A stretch of DNA of 20,365 nucleotides from RGIG8748 sp045646525 (GTDB taxonomy: Bacteria > Bacillota > Clostridia > UMGS1810), in contig JAZRKX010000035.1 of assembly GCA_045646525.1 (NCBI GenBank), forward strand, positions 1-20,365. Reading direction: 5' to 3'. Below the pieces are notes generated by a model. It was not told where the DNA came from and did not search any database. It was given only the letters and a program-made list of their open reading frames with translations. Shown piece after piece: positions 14,613 to 20,365 of this stretch; the stretch's first letter is position 1, and each line of letters starts with the position of its first letter. The position numbers were made by a program, and so were the translations under genes.

Positions 14613-15263
14613 ATGTATGGTATAGTAACAACTGCTCTGGAAATTATAGGAACGGTCTCTTTTGCCGTATCGGGTGCACTTGTTGCCATTGGGCGCAAGC
14701 TTGACCTTTTCGGTGTGCTGTTTTTGGGCTGCATTACGGCAACAGGAGGCGGTATGGTACGGGATATACTCATAGGCAATGTTCCCCCGAGTGTATTTTC
14801 TGATTCGGGTATTATCATAATTGCCGCACTCACATCGATACTGGTGTTTGTGGTTTCGTATATTAACAGAACGCATTTTTCGAATTTTTCGCACAGGATA
14901 GAGAGTATAAATAATGTTTTTGACGCCTTGGGACTGTCGGTGTTTTCAGTGCTTGGTACGGAGACGGTATGTGCCGCAGGTTTTCAAAGCAAGGCTCTCT
15001 TTTGCATACTAATGGGTATGATAACAGGTGTCGGCGGCGGTATCTTCCGCGATGTTTTAGCCGACAAAACTCCCTATGTACTCAAAAAGCATGTGTATGC
15101 CATGGCATCGCTTTGCGGAAGCATACTTTACTATTTTGTCCGTCTTTTGGGAGGCGGAATGGTGATTACCGCGACAGCCTCTATGGTATTGGTATTTACA
15201 ATAAGAATGCTTGCGACAAGATACCTATGGCAGCTTCCCAAGATAGAATTGGAAGATCAGTAG
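14613..15263 (+). CDS. TRIC-family cation channel protein (YicG/UPF0126 type)
   Basis: This is an integral membrane protein of the prokaryotic trimeric intracellular cation channel family. The 216-residue sequence has about seven membrane segments in two homologous halves. Each half carries the glycine-rich family motif followed by Arg-Asp: TGGGMVRDILIGNVPP near residues 44-59 and GVGGGIFRDVLADKTPYVL near 137-155. GAGGTGATAGCATG gives a clear start, 16 bp after trhP, so it is probably co-transcribed with the tRNA modification genes without an evident functional link. The family was proposed to conduct K+ or other monovalent ions; the physiological role in bacteria is uncertain. A bidirectional terminator follows 11 bp after the stop. 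Confidence 0.88.
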   Translation: MYGIVTTALEIIGTVSFAVSGALVAIGRKLDLFGVLFLGCITATGGGMVRDILIGNVPPSVFSDSGIIIIAALTSILVFVVSYINRTHFSNFSHRIESINNVFDALGLSVFSVLGTETVCAAGFQSKALFCILMGMITGVGGGIFRDVLADKTPYVLKKHVYAMASLCGSILYYFVRLLGGGMVITATASMVLVFTIRMLATRYLWQLPKIELEDQ

Positions 15264-15274
15264 ATATTAAAAAA

Positions 15275-15308
15275 CAGCTCTGTACCGAAAATGTACAGAG
15301 CTGCTTTT
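15275..15308. terminator. Bidirectional terminator between TRIC gene and tspO
   Basis: CAGCTCTGTAC (15275-15285) and GTACAGAGCTG (15293-15303) form a perfect 11-bp stem with a CGAAAAT loop. It has A residues on the left and CTTTT on the right, so it serves the plus-strand TRIC gene and, on the other strand, the end of the tspO transcript, whose stop codon begins at 15310. Confidence 0.88.
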
Positions 15309-15781
15309 CAATTTAACATATATATCATCCAGTTAAGATATCCTGCAAATGTTACCCAAAGAAGATAGGGTATCTGCAGATACGCTGCAAGAGGGGATAT
15401 CTTATAGAATCTTAAAATCATAATCACAATAAGTATCCATAAGAGGATAAGCCACAAAAACGAAATGAGGAAAGCCTGAAAATTAAAGAAGAGTATAGAC
15501 CAGAAGAAGTTTACTGCAAGCTGGAGTGCATATACCCCAAGTCCTGTTTTCTGTATGGTGGGAGACCCCTTTGCTTTAACATATACCAGAGCAGAGCTTA
15601 TGCCCATAAGCGTAAAGAGAATAGTCCACACTATAGGGAACACATACCCCGGCGGTGCAAGCTTCGGCGTTACGATTTGGCTGTATATATCCATGCTTTC
15701 TCTTGTAACGAGTGCGGAAAGTCCGCCAACCGCAAGGGCAATAAGTACGGATATTACATATGGTTTAATTTTTTTCCACAT
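15308..15781 (-). CDS. tspO: TspO/MBR family tryptophan-rich sensory protein
   Basis: This is a five-helix membrane protein of the translocator/benzodiazepine-receptor family that binds porphyrins and related ligands. The 157-residue length and the family marks are clear: KLAPPGYVFPIVWTILFTLMGISSALVY in the first third, then LQLAVNFFWSILFFN with the conserved tryptophan, and the C-terminal LLWVTFAGYLNWMIYMLN. The start codon at 15781 has a GAGGTG site 5 nt upstream, but both are in a 16-bp hairpin. It lies 37 bp after the MATE gene and is last in the minus-strand transport operon. The job in anaerobic Firmicutes is not established; neither haem nor light-related genes are nearby. Confidence 0.92.
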   Translation of the reverse strand: MWKKIKPYVISVLIALAVGGLSALVTRESMDIYSQIVTPKLAPPGYVFPIVWTILFTLMGISSALVYVKAKGSPTIQKTGLGVYALQLAVNFFWSILFFNFQAFLISFLWLILLWILIVIMILRFYKISPLAAYLQIPYLLWVTFAGYLNWMIYMLN

Positions 15782-15813
15782 ACAATCACCTCGGTATATT
15801 GTATGTGGAAAAA
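15771..15813 (-). promoter_or_regulatory. Perfect 16-bp hairpin enclosing the tspO start codon and Shine-Dalgarno
   Basis: TTTTTCCACATACAAT (15771-15786) and ATTGTATGTGGAAAAA (15798-15813) are perfect reverse complements around an 11-nt loop. In the tspO mRNA the GAGGTG ribosome site is in the loop and the AUG (15781-15779) is in the 3' stem. On the minus strand no U-run follows, so it is not a normal terminator of the MATE gene. On the plus strand the stem is followed by T7 (15814-15820), so it could stop antisense transcripts. A translation-control role for tspO is inference. Confidence 0.6.
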
Positions 15814-15818
15814 TTTTT

Positions 15819-17159
15819 TTAATTCGTCTTGGTGTGGTCTTTAATAAGGAAATGAACTGTAAATGGTATGCTTACAAGACCTGTAATCATATCGCCTATA
15901 GGCTGGGATATCTGTATGCCCGTAAGACCCAATAGCTTTGTAGTTATAATAAGCGTGGGTATAAACGAAAGTCCCGAACGCATAAGCGATAAAAACGAAG
16001 AAACCTTTACATTCCGTATGCTCTGGTAGAGCATATTTACAGGTACGGAAAGCGGCAGAAACATTGCACCCACAGTTGCCCAGCGCATAGCATAGGTGCC
16101 TATCCTGATAACCTCGGGGTTTCTCTGGAACAAAGTTACAATTTCTTTGGAGAATATAAATCCCGGTACGGCAAGACAACTTACAAGTGCAAAACCAAGC
16201 ACCATTGTAACGATAAGACCCTTTTTTACGCGGGAATACTCTTTTGCCTGATAGTTAAATGCCGCCACAGGCTGAAAGCCCTGACCTACGCCAAGTCCCA
16301 CGCACAGTATGAACATTGTAAACCTGTTTACAACGCTCATTGCGGCTATTGCTGCATCGCCAAACGGCTTTGTGAGGTTGTTCAAAAGTCCCTGTGATAT
16401 AGAGCTCAGACCTTGCCTTATCATAGCGGGAAAGCCTACCTTAAATATAGTAAAATACACATTTCGCATTTTGCTTATATACCTTGGCAGTATAGAGCTT
16501 TGCGCCATTCTTACATGGAATACGAAGAGTATCAGAAAGCTTATTATCTGCGATACAGCAGTAGAAAGCCCTGCTCCGTATACACCAAGCATTGGTACGA
16601 GGAAATAGTCGCCGAATATGTTTAATATTCCGCCTGTGGTAAGACCTATCATGGAGTAGAAAGCCTTGCCCTCATAACGGAGACAGTTGTTTAAAACAAG
16701 TGAGCCTATCATGAACGGGCAGGATATAAGTACCCACATACCGTAGTCACAGGCGTAGGGGAGTATGGTTTCTGTGCTTCCGAGAAGACGCATAAACGGT
16801 TTTAAGAATACAAAACCGAATATACTGAGCACAAGACCCAAGCCGCAACCCACAAAGAAAGCAGTGGACACATATTCCGATGCTTCATCCTTGTTCTTGT
16901 CTGCAAGAGATTTGGATACCATAGTACCCGAGCCTTGTCCGAGCATAAATGCAATAGCCTGAATTATTGCCTGTAGGGTAAAAAGTATACCCGTTGCCGC
17001 CTGAGCGCTTTTTCCGAGCGTGCCGACAAAGTAGGTGTCTGCCATGTTGTATATGCTTGTTATAAGCATGGATATAGTCGTTGGAATTCCGAGCCTGATA
17101 ACAAGGGCGGATACAGGGGTGGTGGTCATTTTTTTGTAATGTAAATCGGTATCTTTCAT
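15819..17159 (-). CDS. MATE-family multidrug/metabolite exporter
   Basis: This is a twelve-helix, cation-driven exporter of the MATE superfamily (NorM/DinF-like branch). Read from ATG 17159 it has 446 residues, the normal family length. Internal duplication is visible: both halves have the motif of a glycine/proline-rich first helix (ALVIRLGIPTTISMLITSIYNMADTYFVG in the first, KVGFPAMIRQGLSSISQGLLNNL in the second). The region AFMLGQGSGTMVSKSLADKNKDEASE is characteristic of the clostridial group. ATG 17159 was preferred over a possible ATG 15 codons upstream because AAAGGTGA precedes it at the right distance and it forms the ATGA overlap with azlD. The exported substrate is unknown; co-transcription with azlCD and agcS hints at a metabolite rather than a drug. 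Confidence 0.92.
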   Translation of the reverse strand: MKDTDLHYKKMTTTPVSALVIRLGIPTTISMLITSIYNMADTYFVGTLGKSAQAATGILFTLQAIIQAIAFMLGQGSGTMVSKSLADKNKDEASEYVSTAFFVGCGLGLVLSIFGFVFLKPFMRLLGSTETILPYACDYGMWVLISCPFMIGSLVLNNCLRYEGKAFYSMIGLTTGGILNIFGDYFLVPMLGVYGAGLSTAVSQIISFLILFVFHVRMAQSSILPRYISKMRNVYFTIFKVGFPAMIRQGLSSISQGLLNNLTKPFGDAAIAAMSVVNRFTMFILCVGLGVGQGFQPVAAFNYQAKEYSRVKKGLIVTMVLGFALVSCLAVPGFIFSKEIVTLFQRNPEVIRIGTYAMRWATVGAMFLPLSVPVNMLYQSIRNVKVSSFLSLMRSGLSFIPTLIITTKLLGLTGIQISQPIGDMITGLVSIPFTVHFLIKDHTKTN

Positions 17160-17473
17160 ATTGTCACCTTTATAATAACTTCGCTTATAAGCACCGTAAG
17201 GCACGAGAAAGCCGCAACGGTTATGAGACTCTTGTTTTTAAACGCAAGTATAAATGCACATACAAAGCCTAAAACAGCCGATAGTGTATGCTCTGCCGCA
17301 GAGAACATTGCAGGTATGGTCATTACCGCAAGTACGGCATATGGTATGTAGTACAGAAAGGATATAAGGAACTTGTTTTTTATTTTCTTTTTTACAAGTA
17401 CAAGCGGCAACATTCGTATAAGGTATGTAACAAGAGCCGAAACCAAAAGATATATAAAAAAGTTTTTAGTCAT
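17156..17473 (-). CDS. azlD: Branched-chain amino acid exporter small subunit AzlD
   Basis: This is the small membrane partner of AzlC in the branched-chain amino acid exporter AzlCD. From ATG 17473 it has 105 residues with four hydrophobic segments and the typical opening FFIYLLVSALVTYLIRMLPLVLV, followed by FLISFLYYIPYAVLAVMTIPAMF. The start was set at 17473 because GAGGAGG stands 6 nt before it; the ATG at 17479 directly touches that site and is too close. It overlaps azlC by 8 bp and the MATE gene by 4 bp, so translation of all three is probably coupled. Confidence 0.92.
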   Translation of the reverse strand: MTKNFFIYLLVSALVTYLIRMLPLVLVKKKIKNKFLISFLYYIPYAVLAVMTIPAMFSAAEHTLSAVLGFVCAFILAFKNKSLITVAAFSCLTVLISEVIIKVTI

Positions 17474-18188
17474 CTTCATCCTCCTCTATAATCTCTATAG
17501 GCCGTATAGCTGCAAAAAGCGCGCTTGCACATATGGCGCATATTATGATTATAAATCCTGCGGGTATGCCCTTAAAGACGGGTACAAAGTTAAATATACA
17601 GCTCAGTATAACGGCAAATATCACGCACAAGGCGGTATTTAGATGCTCATGTGTTTCGGGAACTACAATAGCTACAAACATGGCATATATTGCAATTCCG
17701 AGCGAAGACACTACTATCTCGGGCAATATATTTCCTGCCGCAGCGCCTATCAGAGTGCCGAGTGCCCAGCCAAGATACGGAGGAATTATGAGACCGTACA
17801 TATAGCATCGATTTACCTTGCCGCTTTTTGATGAGGCAACCGCAAACACTTCATCGGTATTTACAAACGATACCAAAAGCTTGTCCGCAAGTCTGAACCT
17901 TGGGTGGAGCTTTTGAGACAGCGATACCGACATAAGAGCATAGCGCAGATTTATTATAAACTGCGTTGCGGCAAGCTCTGTAAATGCGCCTCCTGCCGCT
18001 ATGATGGGCACCGCCGCCAGCTGACCTGCAGAAGTGACATTTGTCATGGATATAAGAAGTGCCTCAAGTATACTGAGACCGCTTTCTACAGTAAATATTC
18101 CAAAAGCAAAGGATACCGAAAGGTATCCGAGGCATATGGGTATGGAGTCTAATATTCCTTTTAAGAATGTGTTGTTTTGTACTTTCAT
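17466..18188 (-). CDS. azlC: Branched-chain amino acid exporter large subunit AzlC
   Basis: This is the main membrane subunit of the AzlCD exporter for leucine, isoleucine, valine and analogues. From ATG 18188 it has 240 residues with about seven or eight membrane segments. Family marks are PICLGYLSVSFAFGIFTVESGLS near the start, the SAGQLAAVPIIAAGG stretch, and the NLRYALMSVSLSQKL loop, as well as the DEVFAVAS segment. The start at 18188 has GGTGAT just upstream and falls 10 bp after agcS; the longer frame from 18215 would overlap agcS without a good ribosome site. The C terminus is an acidic tail, IEEDEDD, whose codons double as the ribosome binding site of azlD. Confidence 0.92.
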   Translation of the reverse strand: MKVQNNTFLKGILDSIPICLGYLSVSFAFGIFTVESGLSILEALLISMTNVTSAGQLAAVPIIAAGGAFTELAATQFIINLRYALMSVSLSQKLHPRFRLADKLLVSFVNTDEVFAVASSKSGKVNRCYMYGLIIPPYLGWALGTLIGAAAGNILPEIVVSSLGIAIYAMFVAIVVPETHEHLNTALCVIFAVILSCIFNFVPVFKGIPAGFIIIICAICASALFAAIRPIEIIEEDEDD

Positions 18189-18198
18189 TTTATCACCG

Positions 18199-19599
18199 TT
18201 ATTTCCAGTAGTCAACTTCGTGGGGCAGATCTATGTTTTTTGCATAGAAAACAGGCTCTTTATCCTGTTTGCGCTGTGTATCAAAGTCTTTGAGCGCTCT
18301 TACGGCATATTTTCCGAGATAGAGTATTACAGGCATATTTATTATTGTCATGCCGCCCATGGTTATGTCTGCTATATTCCAAAGAAGGTCTGCGCTGAGA
18401 CCTGCACCCAAAAATATTACAAGGGATGCAATAATGTGGGATACATACTGTTCCTTTTTTGTGGGTGTACGCTTTAGTATATAGTGAAGGCTTCTGTCTA
18501 CATAGTACAGGTTTCCGAGAAGTGTGGTAAATGCAAAGAGCACCATTGCAACGGTTATAAATACGGGACCTGCATTTCCGAGTGTTTCAAGCATGGCTTT
18601 TTGAACATAGGGTGCACCCGAAAGCTCAGCTGTAGGCTCTATGCCCGATGCCATACACATAAATGCGGTAGCACTGCACACTAAAATGGTATCTATAAAT
18701 ACAGAGAGTATCTGTACAAGACCCTGATTTACAGGGTGCTTTACATCGGCAGAAGCAGAGGCGTTTGGTGCAGAGCCCACACCTGCTTCATTGGAAAAGA
18801 GACCTCTCTTTATTCCGTACATAATGCATGAACCGGAAAAACCGCCGAAGATTGCCTTGAAATTAAATGCTTCCGTAAATATCCTCGAAAAAACAGAGGG
18901 AAGAAGCTTTATGTTCATAAAGGTGATTATAAGTGCAATAAGTATATACGCAACACCCATTATGGGTACAAGCAGGCTTGTTACATTTATTATTCTCTTG
19001 CCTCCGCCTATAAGGCAGTAGCACACAATCGCGGCAAGCACAAAGCCTATAATCCACGGTGATGCGGTATCATTGTAGAAACTGTATGAAGAAAATGTGG
19101 ATTGAAGATTGTATGATGCAAGCATATTAAAGCCAAAACCATAGGTGAGAATAAGGAATATGGAAAATACGATTGCAAGTTTTCTTGATTTTAAGCTTGC
19201 TTCTATATAGTAAGCAGGACCTCCGCACGCACCGTCTTTTTCTCTTTTTTTGTAAATCTGTGCAAGGGTGCTTTCCACAAAAGCGCTGGCACCGCCTATA
19301 AGCGCTATAACCCACATCCAGAATACCGAGCCGAAACCACCCAGACAAAGTGCGGTAGAGACACCTATGATGTTGCCTGTACCCACTCTTGAAGCGGTGG
19401 AAACCATAAGTGCCTGAAAGGACGAAACTCCGCCCTTGGCAGAACTCTTTTGTGTTACGGATTTAAGCTGCTCTCCTAGAAGACGAAACTGAACAAAACG
19501 GGTTTTGAAAGTAAAATAGATTCCTCCTGCAACTAAAAGAATTATGAGAATGTAGCTGTAGAGGGCATCGCTCACGGATGAAATTAGTTTTTCCAACAT
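18199..19599 (-). CDS. Sodium:alanine symporter (AGCS family)
   Basis: This integral membrane symporter imports alanine or glycine with Na+ (or H+). The 466-residue protein has about eleven membrane segments and the family signatures SSFQALMVSTASRVGTGNIIGVSTAL near residues 59-84 and KRGLFSNEAGVGSAPNASASADVKHPVNQGL near the middle. The C-terminal segment after the last helix is a hydrophilic cytoplasmic tail. AAGGAG precedes the ATG and a consensus minus-strand promoter lies 32 bp upstream. It is the first gene of the operon with azlC, azlD, MATE and tspO, so amino acid uptake and export are expressed together. D- versus L-alanine, or glycine, cannot be told by eye. Confidence 0.93.
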   Translation of the reverse strand: MLEKLISSVSDALYSYILIILLVAGGIYFTFKTRFVQFRLLGEQLKSVTQKSSAKGGVSSFQALMVSTASRVGTGNIIGVSTALCLGGFGSVFWMWVIALIGGASAFVESTLAQIYKKREKDGACGGPAYYIEASLKSRKLAIVFSIFLILTYGFGFNMLASYNLQSTFSSYSFYNDTASPWIIGFVLAAIVCYCLIGGGKRIINVTSLLVPIMGVAYILIALIITFMNIKLLPSVFSRIFTEAFNFKAIFGGFSGSCIMYGIKRGLFSNEAGVGSAPNASASADVKHPVNQGLVQILSVFIDTILVCSATAFMCMASGIEPTAELSGAPYVQKAMLETLGNAGPVFITVAMVLFAFTTLLGNLYYVDRSLHYILKRTPTKKEQYVSHIIASLVIFLGAGLSADLLWNIADITMGGMTIINMPVILYLGKYAVRALKDFDTQRKQDKEPVFYAKNIDLPHEVDYWK

Positions 19600-19630
19600 A
19601 TTATTATCTCCTTATAACAAATCAGGTTTT

Positions 19631-19659
19631 ATTATAACCAATATATAGAAAAAAGTCAA
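19631..19659 (-). promoter_or_regulatory. Promoter of the agcS-azlCD-MATE-tspO operon
   Basis: On the minus strand TTGACT (19659-19654) and TATAAT (19636-19631) are spaced by 17 bp. The -10 box lies 31 bp before the agcS start, so the leader is very short and leaves no room for a riboswitch. Confidence 0.85.
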
Positions 19660-19677
19660 TTTTTATTTAATCAGACC

Positions 19678-19706
19678 TTGACTTTGAAATAAACATTTGT
19701 TATAAT
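19678..19706 (+). promoter_or_regulatory. Promoter of tRNA-Pro
   Basis: TTGACT (19678-19683) and TATAAT (19701-19706) are spaced by 17 bp and lie 17 bp upstream of the mature tRNA-Pro 5' end. It is back to back with the agcS promoter, with identical boxes and only 18 bp between the two -35 elements. Confidence 0.87.
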
Positions 19707-19723
19707 ACCTCTGTTGCATAATT

Positions 19724-19800
19724 CGGGATGTAGCGCAGTTTGGTAGCGCATCTGGTTTGGGACCAGAGGGCCGCAGGTTCGAATCCTGTCATCCCGACCA
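19724..19800 (+). tRNA. tRNA-Pro (anticodon TGG)
   Basis: The 77-nt gene folds as a full cloverleaf: acceptor stem CGGGATG/CATCCCG, D arm GCGC...GCGC, anticodon stem TCTGG/CCAGA with loop TTTGGGA (anticodon TGG at 19758-19760), T arm GCAGG-TTCGAAT-CCTGT, discriminator A and encoded CCA. The wobble uridine makes it an expected substrate of TrhP/TrmR. A terminator follows at once, so it is a single-gene unit. Confidence 0.97.
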
Positions 19801-19803
19801 AAC

Positions 19804-19830
19804 AAAAAGCCTCCTTTTGGAGGCTTTTTT
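19804..19830 (+). terminator. Terminator of tRNA-Pro
   Basis: AAAAAGCCTCC (19804-19814) and GGAGGCTTTTT (19819-19829) form a perfect 11-bp stem with a TTTT loop, ending in T6. It begins 3 bp after the CCA end of tRNA-Pro. Confidence 0.93.
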
Positions 19831-20089
19831 GTTTGGTCGATGAGACGGGAGCGAAGTTGCGGCGTGCGGCTAAAAGGGAAGTATGAAAAAGATAGAATGA
19901 AAAAACAAACAAAAGCTTGAATTAGCACTATGAAGCACTTGACCTCAGAGGATTTCTCCGTAGGCGCCCCGAGCTAAGCGAGGAAGTCTAAGGCATTATT
20001 TAGCTATCGAACAAAGTGAGATAATTTCGCTTTGCAACTGTTGAAAAATTTAGCCATTAAAATTTTTTTATAATTTTTCAAAAAAAGTG
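19831..20089 (+). other. Gene-free stretch with structured and repeat-like sequence
   Basis: This gap of about 260 bp between the two tRNA units holds no convincing gene. A 26-codon frame from ATG 19840 (MRRERSCGVRLKGKYEKDRM...) has no good start context. GC is much higher at 19840-19870 and 19961-19985 than in between. A hairpin with one G-T pair can form from CAAAGTG (20012-20018) and CGCTTTG (20028-20034). The composition suggests an intergenic repeat or remains of older sequence, without a firm identification. Confidence 0.35.
20041..20081 (+). repeat. AT-rich inverted repeat before the second tRNA cluster
   Basis: TTGAAAAATT (20041-20050) and AATTTTTCAA (20072-20081) are perfect 10-bp arms with a 21-nt spacer, ending 8 bp before the tRNA-Val promoter. 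An alternative inner pairing AAAAATTT/AAATTTTT followed by T is possible. It could be a weak terminator or an AT-rich upstream element; low complexity limits confidence. Confidence 0.35.
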
Positions 20090-20118
20090 TTGACAAGTTA
20101 TGTTTTATATGCTATTAT
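20090..20118 (+). promoter_or_regulatory. Promoter of the tRNA-Val/Asp/Phe cluster
   Basis: TTGACA (20090-20095) and TATTAT (20113-20118) are spaced by 17 bp, 25 bp before mature tRNA-Val. The boxes are bracketed by a 7-bp inverted repeat, TTGACAA (20090-20096) and TTGTCAA (20118-20124). Confidence 0.85.
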
Positions 20119-20142
20119 TGTCAAGTACCGTTTTTGAGGCAC

Positions 20143-20218
20143 GGGAGCTTAGCTCAGCTGGGAGAGCATCTGCCTTACAAGCAGAGGGTCACAGGTTCGA
20201 GCCCTGTAGCTCCCACCA
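20143..20218 (+). tRNA. tRNA-Val (anticodon TAC)
   Basis: The 76-nt cloverleaf has acceptor stem GGGAGCT/AGCTCCC, D arm GCTC...GAGC, anticodon stem TCTGC/GCAGA with loop CTTACAA (anticodon TAC at 20176-20178), T arm ACAGG-TTCGAGC-CCTGT, discriminator A and encoded CCA. It is another expected target for wobble-uridine modification by the TrhP/TrmR pair. Confidence 0.97.
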
Positions 20219-20230
20219 CAGTGAATATAT

Positions 20231-20307
20231 GGCTCGGTAGTTCAGCTGGTTAGAACGCCGCCCTGTCACGGCGGAGGTCGAGGGTTCGAACCCCTTCCGA
20301 GTCGCCA
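20231..20307 (+). tRNA. tRNA-Asp (anticodon GTC)
   Basis: The 77-nt cloverleaf has acceptor stem GGCTCGG/CCGAGTC (one G-T pair), D arm GTTC...GAAC, anticodon stem CCGCC/GGCGG with loop CTGTCAC (anticodon GTC at 20275-20277), T arm GAGGG-TTCGAAC-CCCTT, discriminator G and encoded CCA. It lies 12 bp after tRNA-Val. Confidence 0.97.
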
Positions 20308-20312
20308 CTTAT

Positions 20313-20365
<53 letters not shown>

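Noticed and set aside
17160..17204. Upstream ATG adding 15 residues to the MATE protein
   Set aside because: ATG 17159 has AAAGGTGA at the right distance and forms an ATGA overlap with azlD; the extension is hydrophilic and untypical.
18189..18215. Longer azlC start overlapping agcS
   Set aside because: The start at 18188 has its own GGTGAT and lies 10 bp after the agcS stop; the extra nine residues have no family support.
19600..19660. Amino acid riboswitch before agcS
   Set aside because: The leader from the promoter to the start codon is only about 30 nt, too short for a glycine or similar riboswitch.
19671..19928. Minus-strand open frames across tRNA-Pro, reading RDDRIRTCGPLVPNQ or MTGFEPAALWSQ
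   Set aside because: They are antisense translations of the tRNA-Pro gene and its terminator; such frames recur as spurious proteins in many genomes. No ribosome site or family support.

Overview
The window looks like chromosomal DNA of a Gram-positive anaerobe of the Clostridia/Firmicutes type. The supporting signs are AT-leaning, codon-dense genes, strong GGAGG-type Shine-Dalgarno sites, consensus TTGACA-N17-TATAAT promoters, tRNA genes with encoded CCA, and families typical of that group: the XRE-cupin/PotABCD operon, acpP-rnc, a TrmR/TrhP pair, AzlCD and TspO. No phage, transposase, integrase, CRISPR array or toxin system was seen. Genus and species cannot be assigned from sequence reading alone.

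Layout. (1) 1-475: C-terminal end of pnp and its terminator. (2) 475-947: a non-coding stretch with a second GC-rich hairpin, a decayed AraC-type regulator tail, a consensus promoter, and a perfect 23-bp palindrome plus direct repeat that look like the operator of the next gene. (3) 948-5278: XRE-cupin regulator followed by potABCD, a polyamine ABC importer, as one co-directional operon. (4) 5349-6290: acpP and rnc, ending in a terminator shared with the convergent malQ. (5) 12498-6301 on the minus strand: glgP, a glucose/maltose-type PTS EIICB, an EEP-fold protein best read as a MapP-like maltose 6'-phosphate phosphatase, and malQ, tightly packed with 4-bp ATGA overlaps. (6) 12697-15263: trmR, trhP (tRNA wobble-uridine modification) and a TRIC-family membrane protein, closed by a bidirectional terminator. 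(7) 19599-15308 on the minus strand: agcS, azlC, azlD, a MATE exporter and tspO. (8) 19724-20365: tRNA-Pro, then a second cluster of tRNA-Val, tRNA-Asp and a truncated tRNA-Phe, each group with its own promoter.

How the genes work together. The minus-strand carbohydrate operon reads as a complete internal route for maltose: phosphorylating uptake, removal of the 6'-phosphate, then disproportionation by MalQ and phosphorolysis by GlgP. This joins a PTS entry to a maltodextrin-type breakdown pathway. TrmR and TrhP modify wobble uridine 34, and two of their expected substrates, tRNA-Pro(UGG) and tRNA-Val(UAC), are encoded at the end of the same window. The agcS-azlCD-MATE-tspO block is a membrane transport unit centred on amino acid uptake and export.

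The most notable non-gene signals are a 16-bp perfect hairpin that holds the tspO start codon in its stem and the Shine-Dalgarno in its loop, the two-site operator-like array before the XRE regulator, an out-of-frame leader ORF that takes that regulator's only strong ribosome binding site, and the AraC remnant.
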